A stretch of DNA of 64,000 nucleotides. Source: Flavobacterium tiangeerense. GTDB lineage: Bacteria > Bacteroidota > Bacteroidia > Flavobacteriales > Flavobacteriaceae. Below the pieces are notes generated by a model. The model saw only the letters and a list, made by a program, of their open reading frames with translations, was not told the origin of the DNA and did not search any database. Each line of letters begins with the position of its first letter. Positions within the stretch are counted from its first letter, which is position 1. The stretch covers positions 1-64,000 of the forward strand of contig NZ_VLKO01000002.1 in assembly GCF_007830355.1 (NCBI RefSeq). The letters run 5' to 3'. This document shows positions 17,283-27,243 of the stretch, one piece after another. The translations under genes were made by a program, and so were the position numbers.

Positions 17283-18689
17283 TTATTTCTTTTTTTTACC
17301 GTTACCTGTAGTTTGAAGTCCCATATAATCTTGCACGGTTCTGAAGCCAATATAACTTCTTGCAGAATCAGCATATTCATAATCTCTTGTACTAACTTGT
17401 AAGAAGTAAGCAACATCTTTCCATGATCCGCCACGCAACACTTTACGTTTGTTAGAAGCATCTAACACATTAGGATTCATTGAAGAAACGTATTCATAAG
17501 CGTTTGAATCATATGCAGAGTCAGTCCACTCTGATACATTTCCAGCCATATTGTATAAATTATAACCATTAGGCTCATAAGATTTAGCCTCAACTGTATA
17601 CAAAGACTCATCAGCAGCATAATCCCCTCTATTAGGTTTAAAATTAGCTAAAAAACAACCTCTATCATTTTTAGTGTAAGGACCACCCCATGGATAGGTT
17701 GCTGATTCTAAACCACCTCTTGCGGAATATTCCCACTCAGCTTCTGTAGGCAATCTAAATTGATTAATTAAATCTTGACCTTTAGTTTTAGATTTTATGT
17801 AACTATTTTTATTTAATGTTCTCCAAGCACAAAAAGCTTTTGCTTGCGTCCATTTTACACCTACAACTGGATAATCACCATATGCTTTGTGCCAAAAATA
17901 ATCATTATGCATAGGCTCGTTATAAGAGTATGCGAAATCTTTAATCCAAACAGTAGTATCAGGGTATACGTTCACCTCTTCTGTTTTAATAAAATCTTTT
18001 CTACGACCTACTTTAGCTTTTGCAGCTGCTTGTATATCCATCCAAGAGTAACGAAACTTTAATTTATTAACGTCAATTGTTCTCAAACCATTATATGATT
18101 CTTCACTTGGAAGATACATAGAATCCATTACCTCAGTATATGCTGCGTCAGGATATTCTTTCGGTCCTTTAGCAAGCTTTACTTTTCTATTTAATTTTCT
18201 ACCAGCATATTGATCATCATCAGTACCAATACTATAATAATTGTCATACATATATTTGTCATATGCAGTCATTTTAGTAGTATCTGAATCGCTAAAAGCA
18301 TAATCAGCTATACTTCCTGATTTACTTCCTTTACCAGATCCTGTTGTAGCAGGTTGACCACTTAAATCAGCCATTATTGCTAATTTAACTCTTATAGTTG
18401 AATCTTTAACCCATTCTACAAACTGACGGTATTCACTATTTGTAATTTCAGTTTCGTCCATATAAAATGAACGCACCGTTACTGTTTTTGTAGGAGCATC
18501 CTCAACATTCGCTAAATCTGCATCAGATTTACCCATAATAAATGAGCCTCCAGGGACTAAAGTCATTCCGTATGGCTTCTCAGGGTGCCACTTTCCACCA
18601 TTAATACCAACTAATTCCCCTTTATCACTTGATTTAGCACAGCTAATCAATAGGGTTAAAATCGTCGTAAAAGCTATGAACTTATTCAT
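17283..18689 (-). CDS. gldK: GldK, gliding motility lipoprotein
   Basis: 468 residues. A lipoprotein signal ends at the lipobox LISC (Cys about 17). The body is an FGE-sulfatase (SUMF1) domain: LVPGGSFIMGKSDAD, FRLPTEAEWEYSARGG, NVSEWTDSAYD and LRGGSWKDVAYFLQVSTR. In GldK this fold has a structural rather than an enzymatic role: GldK forms the outer-membrane-linked ring with GldN. A glycine-lysine-rich tail ends the protein. First of four gld genes; 127 bases separate it from the arginase-fold gene upstream. Confidence 0.96.
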   Translation of the reverse strand: MNKFIAFTTILTLLISCAKSSDKGELVGINGGKWHPEKPYGMTLVPGGSFIMGKSDADLANVEDAPTKTVTVRSFYMDETEITNSEYRQFVEWVKDSTIRVKLAIMADLSGQPATTGSGKGSKSGSIADYAFSDSDTTKMTAYDKYMYDNYYSIGTDDDQYAGRKLNRKVKLAKGPKEYPDAAYTEVMDSMYLPSEESYNGLRTIDVNKLKFRYSWMDIQAAAKAKVGRRKDFIKTEEVNVYPDTTVWIKDFAYSYNEPMHNDYFWHKAYGDYPVVGVKWTQAKAFCAWRTLNKNSYIKSKTKGQDLINQFRLPTEAEWEYSARGGLESATYPWGGPYTKNDRGCFLANFKPNRGDYAADESLYTVEAKSYEPNGYNLYNMAGNVSEWTDSAYDSNAYEYVSSMNPNVLDASNKRKVLRGGSWKDVAYFLQVSTRDYEYADSARSYIGFRTVQDYMGLQTTGNGKKKK

Positions 18690-18816
18690 ATAATTTCGGT
18701 TATCTATTCATTAAATTTGAGGGTGTAAACCTATTTATTATTTTTAACAAAAACAATTTTTTTATACTAAACAAATCGCTTTTTATAAAAAAATCATATA
18801 TCTATGTTAAATATCT

Positions 18817-19968
18817 CTAAATAAGATTTTTTCTTTGTGCTTTCCACCACCTTTCTGGCAATTCATTATTGCATGCAAGAAGGTATTCATCGTATGAACA
18901 TGGTAATAACGTATTTCTTTTTAATTTATTATTAACATTTGAAATAAATGGTATTTCAATCCACCATCTTTCTGTTTTATCGCTTTTATAAAAAATCAAT
19001 TCTTCTTCATCTAGTGGCACAATGTACTTTAAATAAGACTCTTTACTGCCAAAAGGATATTCATTTGATCTATATTGAACTCCCTCAATAAAATACCAAA
19101 TTATTTGCGCAACAAGTATTGATTCTTGATGAGTTCCATTAAAATTAAAAACACCAAAAGAACTTACCTTATCGCTAATGCCAGCATAGCGGGCCAAAGA
19201 ACATATTTCTTTACCATTAAAACCATTTGGCTGAAACGAAATAAAATTCCCAGAATCCGAAGATTTAACAGCATTTAAATCAATACTTACAAGATCAGCA
19301 TCCCTAAAAACAGGCTCTGTGATCAAAATATTATTTGAAACCTCACCAAGACGATAGGCATCAAAAAATAATTTTTCGATTAAATCAATTTCTTCCTGAG
19401 AGTTAAAATACGTTTGATAGCCTAAATTACTAAAATTAAATAAATTATTTGGCTCATCGACAATAATTTTTGTTAAATACGATGTAGACGATAGTTCTTC
19501 TTCATCTTTTCCAAAATCAAACTTACTATCAATGGAAACTATATTAACCATTTGTTCCAACACGTCATAAGCTCTATACAGACCGTAGGTTATATCTTGA
19601 GAACCTCCCAAGATAATAGGAATAACTCCTGATTTCAATAGTTCTGATGCAATTTTTTTGACAGCAAAATGTGTATCGGATACTGTATTTCCAGCTAGAA
19701 TATTTCCTAAATCAGCAATTGACGTTTCCCAGTTGCCAGGGAATAAGCTATAAAGTTCTTTTCTTAAAGAAATTAAACTTATATTTTTAGTTTCAATAGA
19801 TTGCCCTCTATTATCTAAAACACCTATGATTGCTAATTTGATTTTGTTTACATCTGGAAATTGATCTTGGGTATGCATCACAACCTTACTCCCAAGTTGC
19901 TGTGAAGTCAATCCAAAACAATATTCTAGAACCTCATCCTCAACGGGGTTTAAAAAATCAAATTCCAT
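18817..19968 (-). CDS. arginase / formimidoylglutamase-fold protein with lost metal ligands
   Basis: 383 residues. The arginase fold is recognisable from IPIILGGSQDITYGLYRAYD, VSIDSKFDFGKDEE and ADLVSIDLNAVKSSD. In active enzymes these positions read GGxHD, DAHxD and SxDxDxxDP. Here the expected histidines are Gln124 and Lys149, and the expected aspartate of the third motif is Asn232, while Asp147, Asp151 and Asp230 remain. Loss of three of the six ligands of the two-manganese centre makes hydrolase activity unlikely. It lies between topA and gldK on the same strand. Databases probably label such proteins formimidoylglutamase; I doubt that function. Confidence 0.85.
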   Translation of the reverse strand: MEFDFLNPVEDEVLEYCFGLTSQQLGSKVVMHTQDQFPDVNKIKLAIIGVLDNRGQSIETKNISLISLRKELYSLFPGNWETSIADLGNILAGNTVSDTHFAVKKIASELLKSGVIPIILGGSQDITYGLYRAYDVLEQMVNIVSIDSKFDFGKDEEELSSTSYLTKIIVDEPNNLFNFSNLGYQTYFNSQEEIDLIEKLFFDAYRLGEVSNNILITEPVFRDADLVSIDLNAVKSSDSGNFISFQPNGFNGKEICSLARYAGISDKVSSFGVFNFNGTHQESILVAQIIWYFIEGVQYRSNEYPFGSKESYLKYIVPLDEEELIFYKSDKTERWWIEIPFISNVNNKLKRNTLLPCSYDEYLLACNNELPERWWKAQRKNLI

Positions 19969-20035
19969 TTATTCTTTTTTCATCTTCACTACACTGTTAA
20001 CTTAAAATTGTGTAGCGAACAAATTAAATTATTAA

Positions 20036-22567
20036 TTATTTCTTTTTAACGGCCGGTTTTTTAACGGCGGCTTTCTTTGTTGTTGCCTTTGTTGAAGGTG
20101 CTTTTTTAACTGCTACTTTTTTAGCAGGTGTTTTTTTAGCAATCATTTCTTGAACTTCTTCAAGTGTTAGTTTTGACGCATCAACATCTTTACTTAACTC
20201 GATTTTAATTTTGCCTTTTGTAATCACAGATCGACCCCAACGTGCTTTTTCTACAAGAATTCCTTCCTCTTCCCAATTGTGTAATACTTTATCAATATTT
20301 TTTTGAAGCTTATCTTCTATCAAGGCTTCAATATCTGATTGAGATAAATTATCAAAATTGTATTTTTTGCTCACATTGATAAACAATCCACTCCACTTGA
20401 TAAAAGCCCCAAAACGACCAACACCTTTTTGAACTCCCTCACCTTTATAAACAGCTATAGGCGCATCTGCCAAGGCTTTTTCATCAATTAATTCTTGAGC
20501 TCTTTTATAATCAACATCTAATGGATTCTCTCCTTTTGGTAAAGACACAAACGCTGCACCATGACGAATATAAGGACCATAACGACCATTACTCACCTCA
20601 ACTTCTTCTCCTTTATACTCTCCTAAATTTTTGGGTAACAAAAATAAATTCAAGGTTTCTTCAAGGGTAATGTTACCAATATTTTGATCGTTCATCAAAC
20701 TGGCGAACTTTTTATCTTCATCATCAGGAGCACCTATTTGAGCCATCGGTCCAAATTTCCCTAAACGAACCGAAACTGGCTTTCCTGTTTTAGGGTCAGT
20801 GCCTAGAATTCTTTCGCCACTTTCACGCTCAGCATTCGCTTCTACATCTTTCACCGTTGGATGAAATTGATCGTAAAACTCCTGCATCATTTTGGTCCAA
20901 ACAATATTTCCCTCGGCAATTTCATCAAAGTCCTGCTCTACTTTTGCCGTAAAATTATAATCTAGAATATTTCCGAAATTCTTGACAAGGAAGTCCGTTA
21001 CAATGGTTCCGATATCAGTAGGTACTAATTTCCCTTTATCTGATCCAGTATTTTCTTTAAGTGCTTTCTCATCTACCTTACCAGATTGCAAAATCAACTG
21101 CGTATAATTACGCTCTTGACCGTCTAAATTTCCTTTTTCAACGTAATTCCTGTTAATAATGGTAGAAATTGTAGGTGCATAAGTAGATGGACGACCTATT
21201 CCTAGTTCTTCTAGTTTTTTTACCAAGGAAGCTTCCGTAAAACGAGCTGGAGCTCTAGAATACCTCTCGGTTGCTGTGATATAATTGTTTTGTAATTTTT
21301 CGTTCACTTTCATTGCGGGCAATATTCCCTCCTGCTCTTCCTCATCATCATCATGACCTTCCAGATAGACTTTTAAGAAACCTTCAAAAAGCAATACCTC
21401 TCCAGATGCGGTGAATATTTCATTGTGATTGCTCGCTTCAATTTTCACATTGGTACGTTCCAATTGCGCGTCACTCATTTGCGAGGCCAATGTTCTTTTC
21501 CAAATTAAATCATACAAACGTGCTTGATCACGGTCAATGTCTACCGTATGGCGAGACATATCCGTTGGACGAATTGCCTCGTGCGCCTCTTGTGCTCCTT
21601 TACTTTTATTAACAAATGTTCTTGGATTAGAAAACTCTTTACCATAAGATTTGATGATTTCGGCTTGAGCAGCTTCCATCGCATCTTTTGACAGGTTAAC
21701 ACTATCCGTTCTCATGTAGGTAATCAATCCCGCTTCATATAGGCGCTGTGCAAGTTGCATGGTTATACCCACCGGTAAATACAGTTTACGCGCAGCTTCT
21801 TGTTGTAAAGTAGAAGTAGTAAAAGGACCTGTTGGAGATTTTTTGGTAGGTTTTGTTTCTAAATCTGCAACCTTATATGTAGAACCAATATTTTTGTTTA
21901 AGAAATCTTGAGCTTCTTGTTTTGTATTAAAATTTTTAGGCAATTTAGCCTTGAATATTTTTCCAGACTCGTTTGTAAACTCGGCAACAACTGAGTAGGT
22001 TGCAACGGCTTTGAAATTTTGAATTTCTCGTTCGCGTTCTACAATTAAACGTACAGATACCGACTGAACACGACCCGCAGATAAACCACCCTTAATTTTT
22101 CTCCACAATACAGGAGATAATTCATAACCAACTAAACGATCTAAAACACGTCTCGCTTGTTGTGCATTAACTAAATTGTAGTCAATCTCTCTAGGATTAT
22201 CAATTGCTTTAAGAATAGCTGTTTTTGTAATTTCGTGAAAAACAATTCTTTTGGTTTTGTTTTTATCTAAATTAAGCTCTTCGGAAAGGTGCCAAGAAAT
22301 AGCTTCACCCTCACGATCCTCATCACTTGCTAACCAAACCATATCGGCTTTCTTAGCTAACCCTTTCAGCTTGGTGACCAAGGCTTTTTTATCTGCAGAA
22401 ACCTCATATTTAGGCTTAAAATTATGATCTACATCTACTCCTATTTCCTTTGAAGGTAAATCAGCTATGTGCCCGTAACTGGACTCCACTTGATAATCTG
22501 CACCTAGGAATTTTTCGATTGTTTTTGCCTTTGCTGGGGACTCTACTATAACTAAATTCTTTGCCAT
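20036..22567 (-). CDS. topA: DNA topoisomerase I
   Basis: 843 residues from the ATG at 22567. An upstream TTG at 22588 is rejected because it lies in the promoter box. The Toprim domain starts NLVIVESPAKAKTIEKFLG and carries DEDREGE at 82-88; the active-site tyrosine is Tyr284 in ITYMRTDS. In place of classical four-cysteine zinc fingers, the C-terminal part has topoisomerase C-terminal repeats (RYGPYIRHGAAF, RFGAFIKWSG) and a lysine/alanine-rich tail that probably binds DNA. It relaxes negative supercoils. Followed by the arginase-fold gene 67 bases downstream. Confidence 0.97.
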   Translation of the reverse strand: MAKNLVIVESPAKAKTIEKFLGADYQVESSYGHIADLPSKEIGVDVDHNFKPKYEVSADKKALVTKLKGLAKKADMVWLASDEDREGEAISWHLSEELNLDKNKTKRIVFHEITKTAILKAIDNPREIDYNLVNAQQARRVLDRLVGYELSPVLWRKIKGGLSAGRVQSVSVRLIVEREREIQNFKAVATYSVVAEFTNESGKIFKAKLPKNFNTKQEAQDFLNKNIGSTYKVADLETKPTKKSPTGPFTTSTLQQEAARKLYLPVGITMQLAQRLYEAGLITYMRTDSVNLSKDAMEAAQAEIIKSYGKEFSNPRTFVNKSKGAQEAHEAIRPTDMSRHTVDIDRDQARLYDLIWKRTLASQMSDAQLERTNVKIEASNHNEIFTASGEVLLFEGFLKVYLEGHDDDEEEQEGILPAMKVNEKLQNNYITATERYSRAPARFTEASLVKKLEELGIGRPSTYAPTISTIINRNYVEKGNLDGQERNYTQLILQSGKVDEKALKENTGSDKGKLVPTDIGTIVTDFLVKNFGNILDYNFTAKVEQDFDEIAEGNIVWTKMMQEFYDQFHPTVKDVEANAERESGERILGTDPKTGKPVSVRLGKFGPMAQIGAPDDEDKKFASLMNDQNIGNITLEETLNLFLLPKNLGEYKGEEVEVSNGRYGPYIRHGAAFVSLPKGENPLDVDYKRAQELIDEKALADAPIAVYKGEGVQKGVGRFGAFIKWSGLFINVSKKYNFDNLSQSDIEALIEDKLQKNIDKVLHNWEEEGILVEKARWGRSVITKGKIKIELSKDVDASKLTLEEVQEMIAKKTPAKKVAVKKAPSTKATTKKAAVKKPAVKKK

Positions 22568-22585
22568 TCGTCTATTTTTCTGGGA

Positions 22586-22593
22586 CAAAAGTA
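22586..22593 (-). promoter_or_regulatory. topA -7 promoter box (TACTTTTG)
   Basis: Exact TAnnTTTG match on the minus strand, 18 bases before the ATG at 22567. It fixes the topA start. Confidence 0.6.
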
Positions 22594-22903
22594 TCTATTT
22601 TTTTTAAATATTAAGCTTTTGAAATAACATTTGAATTAATTGACCCTTAATAATAGTGACTTCCATTTAGTCAATAAACCCTTTTAGGTATGTTTAGTGA
22701 ATACTACATATATTGCATTTAAGGTTAATCGAATTTAAATTAAACACTAAATAAGTAAGCAAAAAAGGTGGTATTTCCCGTTTAAAATAATCATCAGAGA
22801 AAGATCTATTTATTGGCAACCGATAAGAAAAAGAATAAATTGAAAAACTGGAATAGCTATAAAAAATCAAACATAAAATACTGTTAATTCTTAATCTGAC
22901 AAG

Positions 22904-22935
22904 TTGTCATATTTATTTGTTTTAGCTTATCTTTG
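22904..22935 (+). promoter_or_regulatory. miaB promoter (TTG and TATCTTTG)
   Basis: A TTG at 22904-22906 and TATCTTTG at 22928-22935 are separated by 21 bases, which fits the Bacteroidetes -33/-7 arrangement. The miaB ATG is 17 bases further on. Confidence 0.65.
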
Positions 22936-22952
22936 TGCTTTGAAAAAATAGC

Positions 22953-24398
22953 ATGGAAAAGATTATTGAAGAAAGCAAACAAGGCGAAAGTCTTGTTTTA
23001 GAAAATAAACCTGAGAATACAAAGAAACTTTTTATAGAAAGCTACGGCTGCGCGATGAATTTTTCGGATAGCGAAATTGTAGCTTCCATTTTATCTGGAA
23101 ATGGGTATAATACCACACAAGTTCTCGAAGAGGCAGACTTAGTTCTAGTAAACACCTGTTCTATTCGCGATAAAGCAGAGCAAACCATTAGAAAACGTTT
23201 AGAAAAATACAATGCCGTAAAACGTATTAACCCTAAAATGAAAGTTGGGGTTTTGGGCTGTATGGCAGAACGTTTGAAAAGTCAATTTCTTGAGGAAGAA
23301 AAAATTGTAGATCTTGTTGTAGGTCCTGATGCTTACAAAGATTTACCCAATTTATTACAAGAAGTTGAGGAAGGTAGAGATGCTATAAATGTTATTTTAT
23401 CAAAAGATGAGACCTATGGCGATATTTCTCCAGTTCGATTGATGAGTAACGGGATTACGGCTTTGGTTTCTATCACTCGTGGTTGCGATAATATGTGTAC
23501 TTTTTGTGTGGTTCCTTTCACTCGTGGACGTGAACGCAGTCGTGAACCCCAAAGTATCATGGCAGAAGTTCAAGATTTATGGGACAAAGGTTTTAAGGAA
23601 ATTACGCTTTTAGGTCAAAATGTAGACAGCTACCTGTGGTACGGTGGTGGACTGAAAAAAGATTTTGAAAATGCTAGCGAAATGCAAAAAGCTACAGCTG
23701 TTGATTTTGATCAATTGCTTGAGATGGTTGCTGTAGGTTTCCCAAAAATGAGAATTCGATTTTCAACTTCTAATCCACAAGACATGCATGAAAGTGTATT
23801 GCATGTTATTGCTAAGCATCCTAATATTTGCAAGCACATTCATTTACCGGTTCAGTCTGGAAGTAATAGAATTCTAAAAGAAATGAACCGTTTGCATACT
23901 CGTGAAGAATACATGAATTTGATAGATAGAATTAGGACTATAATTCCGAATTGCTCTATTTCGCAAGACATGATTGCAGGATTTCCAACAGAAACTGAAG
24001 AGGATCATAAAGACACAATGAGTTTAATGGAGTACGTGAAGTATAATTTTGGTTATATGTATTCGTATTCGGAGCGTCCAGGGACATTGGCTGGAAGAAA
24101 AATGGAAGATGATGTTAACGATGAAACTAAAGCCCGTAGATTACAAGAAATTGTAGATTTACAACAGAAACACGCTTGGTTCCGTAGTGAAGAATTCATA
24201 GGTCAAACTGTAGAAGTTTTAGTCGAAAAAGTTTCTAAAAAATCAACAGAAGAATTCTCTGGAAGAAATTCGCAGAGTATAACGGTAGCGTTTCCAAAAG
24301 AGAATTACAACATTGGAGATTTTGTTAATGTAAAAATTGAAAGCTGCACCTCTGGAACGTTAAAAGGAATAGCAGTTGGTTTGAGTGAGATGAATTAA
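22953..24398 (+). CDS. miaB: tRNA-2-methylthio-N6-dimethylallyladenosine synthase
   Basis: 481 residues. The N-terminal methylthiotransferase domain holds the three cysteines of the auxiliary cluster (Cys33, Cys69, Cys103). The radical-SAM cluster motif is RGCDNMCTFC with Cys178, Cys182 and Cys185, and a TRAM-type RNA-binding domain forms the C-terminus (IGQTVEVLVEKVSKKS onward). The enzyme adds a methylthio group to i6A37 of tRNAs reading UNN codons. Own promoter at 22904-22935. Confidence 0.96.
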   Translation: MEKIIEESKQGESLVLENKPENTKKLFIESYGCAMNFSDSEIVASILSGNGYNTTQVLEEADLVLVNTCSIRDKAEQTIRKRLEKYNAVKRINPKMKVGVLGCMAERLKSQFLEEEKIVDLVVGPDAYKDLPNLLQEVEEGRDAINVILSKDETYGDISPVRLMSNGITALVSITRGCDNMCTFCVVPFTRGRERSREPQSIMAEVQDLWDKGFKEITLLGQNVDSYLWYGGGLKKDFENASEMQKATAVDFDQLLEMVAVGFPKMRIRFSTSNPQDMHESVLHVIAKHPNICKHIHLPVQSGSNRILKEMNRLHTREEYMNLIDRIRTIIPNCSISQDMIAGFPTETEEDHKDTMSLMEYVKYNFGYMYSYSERPGTLAGRKMEDDVNDETKARRLQEIVDLQQKHAWFRSEEFIGQTVEVLVEKVSKKSTEEFSGRNSQSITVAFPKENYNIGDFVNVKIESCTSGTLKGIAVGLSEMN

Positions 24399-24421
24399 GA
24401 AAAGTTTGAAAAGTTAAGATT

Positions 24422-24469
24422 TAAGTTTCATTGTGAAACCTGAAACTTGAAACTAACAAAACTTGAAAC
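24422..24469 (+). repeat. GTTTCA-type intergenic repeat
   Basis: The short unit TGAAAC or its complement occurs several times here, with a small hairpin (AAGTTTCA, TTG, TGAAAC). The same vocabulary builds the larger hairpin at 46255-46311, so this is probably a dispersed intergenic repeat. Confidence 0.5.
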
Positions 24470-24478
24470 AAAAATAAA

Positions 24479-25735
24479 ATGGAATCAGTTCAGTCAATAA
24501 AACAGCGCTTTGAGATTATTGGGAATGACCCAAAACTCAATCGTGCCATAGAAAAAGCCATACAAGTTGCCCCTACTGATATCACTGTGTTGGTAACCGG
24601 AGAGAGCGGCGTGGGTAAAGAAAATATACCTAGAATCATACACTCACTTTCGCATAGAAAACACGGAAAATACATTGCCGTAAACTGTGGAGCAATTCCC
24701 GAGGGAACTATAGATAGTGAACTTTTTGGTCATGAAAAAGGAGCATTTACGGGTGCTACAAGTACCAGAGAAGGCTACTTTGAAGTGGCTGATGGCGGTA
24801 CCATTTTCCTTGATGAAGTGGGCGAATTACCCCTTACCACACAAGTACGTTTGTTGCGTGTTCTAGAAAATGGTGAGTTTATTAAGGTGGGTTCCTCTCA
24901 GGTTCAGAAAACTGATGTTCGAATTGTGGCTGCAACCAATGTCAATTTATTTGATGCCATAGAAAAAGGAAAATTCAGAGAAGATTTATACTATCGTTTG
25001 AGTACCGTTGATATCACCTTGCCTCCTTTAAGAGATAGAAAAGACGACATTCACTTATTATTCAGAAAGTTTGTCGCTGATTTTGCACACAAATACAAAA
25101 TGCCACCACTAAAATTAGAGGAAAGTGCTGTACTAGTGTTGCAAAAATTTCGCTGGAGCGGTAACATTCGCCAGTTAAGAAATGTGGCTGAACAAATTTC
25201 AGTTTTAGAGACAAGCAGAGATATTACAGCTACTACATTGCAATCTTACTTGCCAGAACAAGGCAGCAACTTACCATCCGTAATCAAGGATAAAAAAAGT
25301 GAAAACGATTTCAGTACGGAAAGAGAAATTTTATACAAAGTCCTTTTTGATATGAAAAGTGATTTGAATGATTTGAAAAAACTGACTTTAGAACTGATTC
25401 AGAATGGGAGTTCGAAAGTGCAAGAGACGAATCAAAGTTTGATCAAAAAGATTTACGGATCAAACGAAAATGATAATGAAATAGACTTTGAAGAATCTCC
25501 TAGAAACAACCAAATTACAACTTTGAATAACGAAAGTTTGTACCAAGAACCAGAAGAAAACTATTTATTTGCCGAAACAATCGAGGAAGAAGAAACCTTG
25601 AGACTAGAGCAGAAAGAAATAGAAATGATCAAAAAATCATTAGAAAAAAACAAAGGAAAACGCAAGGCAGCAGCCGATGAATTAGGAATATCGGAGCGTA
25701 CTTTATATAGAAAAATCAAACAATTTGACTTATAA
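24479..25735 (+). CDS. sigma-54-dependent transcriptional activator (no receiver domain)
   Basis: 418 residues. The AAA+ domain starts almost at the N-terminus, without a response receiver: Walker A GESGVGKE (41-48), the sigma-54 contact loop GAFTGA (88-93), Walker B GTIFLDEVGE (107-116), and an arginine-finger region in FREDLYYRLSTVDITLPPLRDR. After a variable acidic linker (about 265-380), a Fis-type helix-turn-helix closes the protein (KRKAAADELGISERTLYRKI). It activates RNA polymerase holding sigma-54. The downstream lptE-type gene may be co-transcribed; its targets are unknown. Confidence 0.93.
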   Translation: MESVQSIKQRFEIIGNDPKLNRAIEKAIQVAPTDITVLVTGESGVGKENIPRIIHSLSHRKHGKYIAVNCGAIPEGTIDSELFGHEKGAFTGATSTREGYFEVADGGTIFLDEVGELPLTTQVRLLRVLENGEFIKVGSSQVQKTDVRIVAATNVNLFDAIEKGKFREDLYYRLSTVDITLPPLRDRKDDIHLLFRKFVADFAHKYKMPPLKLEESAVLVLQKFRWSGNIRQLRNVAEQISVLETSRDITATTLQSYLPEQGSNLPSVIKDKKSENDFSTEREILYKVLFDMKSDLNDLKKLTLELIQNGSSKVQETNQSLIKKIYGSNENDNEIDFEESPRNNQITTLNNESLYQEPEENYLFAETIEEEETLRLEQKEIEMIKKSLEKNKGKRKAAADELGISERTLYRKIKQFDL

Positions 25736-25793
25736 TTTAATGTTATTAGACTTAACAGGTCAAACAAACAGAAATTAACTATTACTCTTTTAC

Positions 25794-26297
25794 ATGAAAT
25801 ACTTAAAATTTATATTTGTCATACTACTCGTTTCCTCGTTACAAGGATGTTCTGTTTACAACTTCACGGGAACCGGTAAAATTGATGCCGAAACGTTTCA
25901 GGTAGGTTTTTTTCAAAATAATGCTGAACTTATAGAACCCGGTATTGACAGAACTTTTACACTTGAACTCCAGGATTTAATTCAAAATCAGACTAATTTA
26001 AACTTAGTAAAAAATGGTGCCGATTTGACTTATGAAGGAGAAATTGTAGAGTATAGAATTAGTCCAATGACAGCAACTGCTGATCAACGTGCTGCTCAAA
26101 ACCGATTAACAGTAAGAGTTAATGTGCGTTTTACAAACAAGAAGAAAGAAACAGATAATTTTGAAAAACCATTCTCCTTCTTTTTTGATTATCCCGCAGA
26201 CCAACAGCTTACCGGAGCAACTTTGAATAATGCCTTGAAAGAAATTTTTGAAAGAATTACACAAGAAATATTTAATGAGTCATTAGCTAAATGGTAA
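25794..26297 (+). CDS. lptE: LptE family LPS-assembly lipoprotein
   Basis: 167 residues with a lipoprotein signal ending in LQGC (Cys19). The body matches the Bacteroidetes LptE-like family: VYNFTGTGKIDAETFQVGFF, an RTFTLELQDLIQNQT helix, and a late DYPADQQLTGATLNNALKEIF helix. LptE plugs the LptD barrel and helps deliver lipopolysaccharide to the outer leaflet. It lies 58 bases after the sigma-54 activator on the same strand, and lptD is not in the window. Confidence 0.88.
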   Translation: MKYLKFIFVILLVSSLQGCSVYNFTGTGKIDAETFQVGFFQNNAELIEPGIDRTFTLELQDLIQNQTNLNLVKNGADLTYEGEIVEYRISPMTATADQRAAQNRLTVRVNVRFTNKKKETDNFEKPFSFFFDYPADQQLTGATLNNALKEIFERITQEIFNESLAKW

Positions 26298-26394
26298 ATT
26301 AGGATCTATTAAAAAATTAGTTCATAAATCCATTTTGAGCACTGAATAATAACTTTAGCAAAAAAGAGATTACCGAACATTGAACAATTAAAAA

Positions 26395-27240
26395 ATGAAT
26401 GTAACTGACTTTATCCACATCATAAATAAACCGGATACTATTCATGTGCAACAAACACAAGATTTAGAAAAGGTAATAGATGAATTTCCGTATTTTCAAA
26501 GTGCACGAGCGTTACAGCTTAAAGGGCTTTACAACCAAGACAGTTACAAGTACAACAATGCCTTAAAACGAACTGCAGCATATACCACAGACCGAACTAT
26601 ATTGTTTGACTTTATAACATCCGATACTTTTATTTCAATACATACTAGTTTGTATGAAAAGAAAGCTAAAGAAATGCTAGAAATTCAAGTAATTGACAGC
26701 GAAACAATTGTTCCTGAAAAAAAATTAGATCAAAAAATTAATACTCTTGAAGAATCGATTTTAACCTCAATTTCTAAATCTAGCACTGTAGCGCCCGAGG
26801 AAAGGTCCCATCAAATAGAGGAAAAACTAGCCATAGGAACTCCACTTGATTTTTCAAAACAAGAACAACATTCGTTTCAGGAATGGCTTCAATTATCTCG
26901 TACCGAGCCAATAAAACGTGACGAAACAGCACCAGAACCAGAAACTTTAATGGATGAGGAAAAAAGAAAAAAACTAGAACTAATTGACAAGTTTATAGAG
27001 ACCAGTCCCAAAATCACACCTGGAAAGCATGGTGTATCAATACCCATTACCATTGATATCAATACTACTGATAATTCATCATTAATGACAGAAACGCTCG
27101 CACGAGTATATTTAGAACAAAAAAAATATCAAAAAGCAATTCAAGCTTATGAAATATTAATTTTGAAATATCCAGAAAAAAGTAGTTTCTTTGCGAACCG
27201 CATTTCGGATATTAAGATTTTACAACATAATAATAATTAA
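26395..27240 (+). CDS. hypothetical protein with C-terminal TPR-like helices
   Basis: 281 residues, no signal peptide. The first 90 residues are a conserved-looking block (DFIHIINKPDTIHVQQ, FPYFQSARALQLKGLY) followed by a low-complexity acidic middle. The end (ETLARVYLEQKKYQKAIQAY and after) forms one tetratricopeptide-like unit, which suggests a protein-binding role. It sits four bases from secG, so it is probably co-expressed with it, and lies after lptE; an envelope-biogenesis link is possible but not shown. Confidence 0.75.
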   Translation: MNVTDFIHIINKPDTIHVQQTQDLEKVIDEFPYFQSARALQLKGLYNQDSYKYNNALKRTAAYTTDRTILFDFITSDTFISIHTSLYEKKAKEMLEIQVIDSETIVPEKKLDQKINTLEESILTSISKSSTVAPEERSHQIEEKLAIGTPLDFSKQEQHSFQEWLQLSRTEPIKRDETAPEPETLMDEEKRKKLELIDKFIETSPKITPGKHGVSIPITIDINTTDNSSLMTETLARVYLEQKKYQKAIQAYEILILKYPEKSSFFANRISDIKILQHNNN

Positions 27241-27243
27241 ACA

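Larger units (their letters stand above)
22568..22952. other. divergent intergenic region topA-miaB
   Basis: A 385-base gap between divergent genes. It carries a promoter at each end, listed separately. The middle, about 22620-22880, is A/T-rich, with no frame, hairpin or repeat that I could support. Confidence 0.6.

Noticed and set aside
17258..17461. 67-codon minus-strand frame inside the end of gldK
   Set aside because: Out-of-frame shadow of gldK, which has strong domain support over the same bases.
22568..22588. Longer TopA starting at TTG 22588
   Set aside because: The TTG lies within the promoter box, and the shorter form begins with the conserved NLVIVESPAKA block close to the N-terminus.
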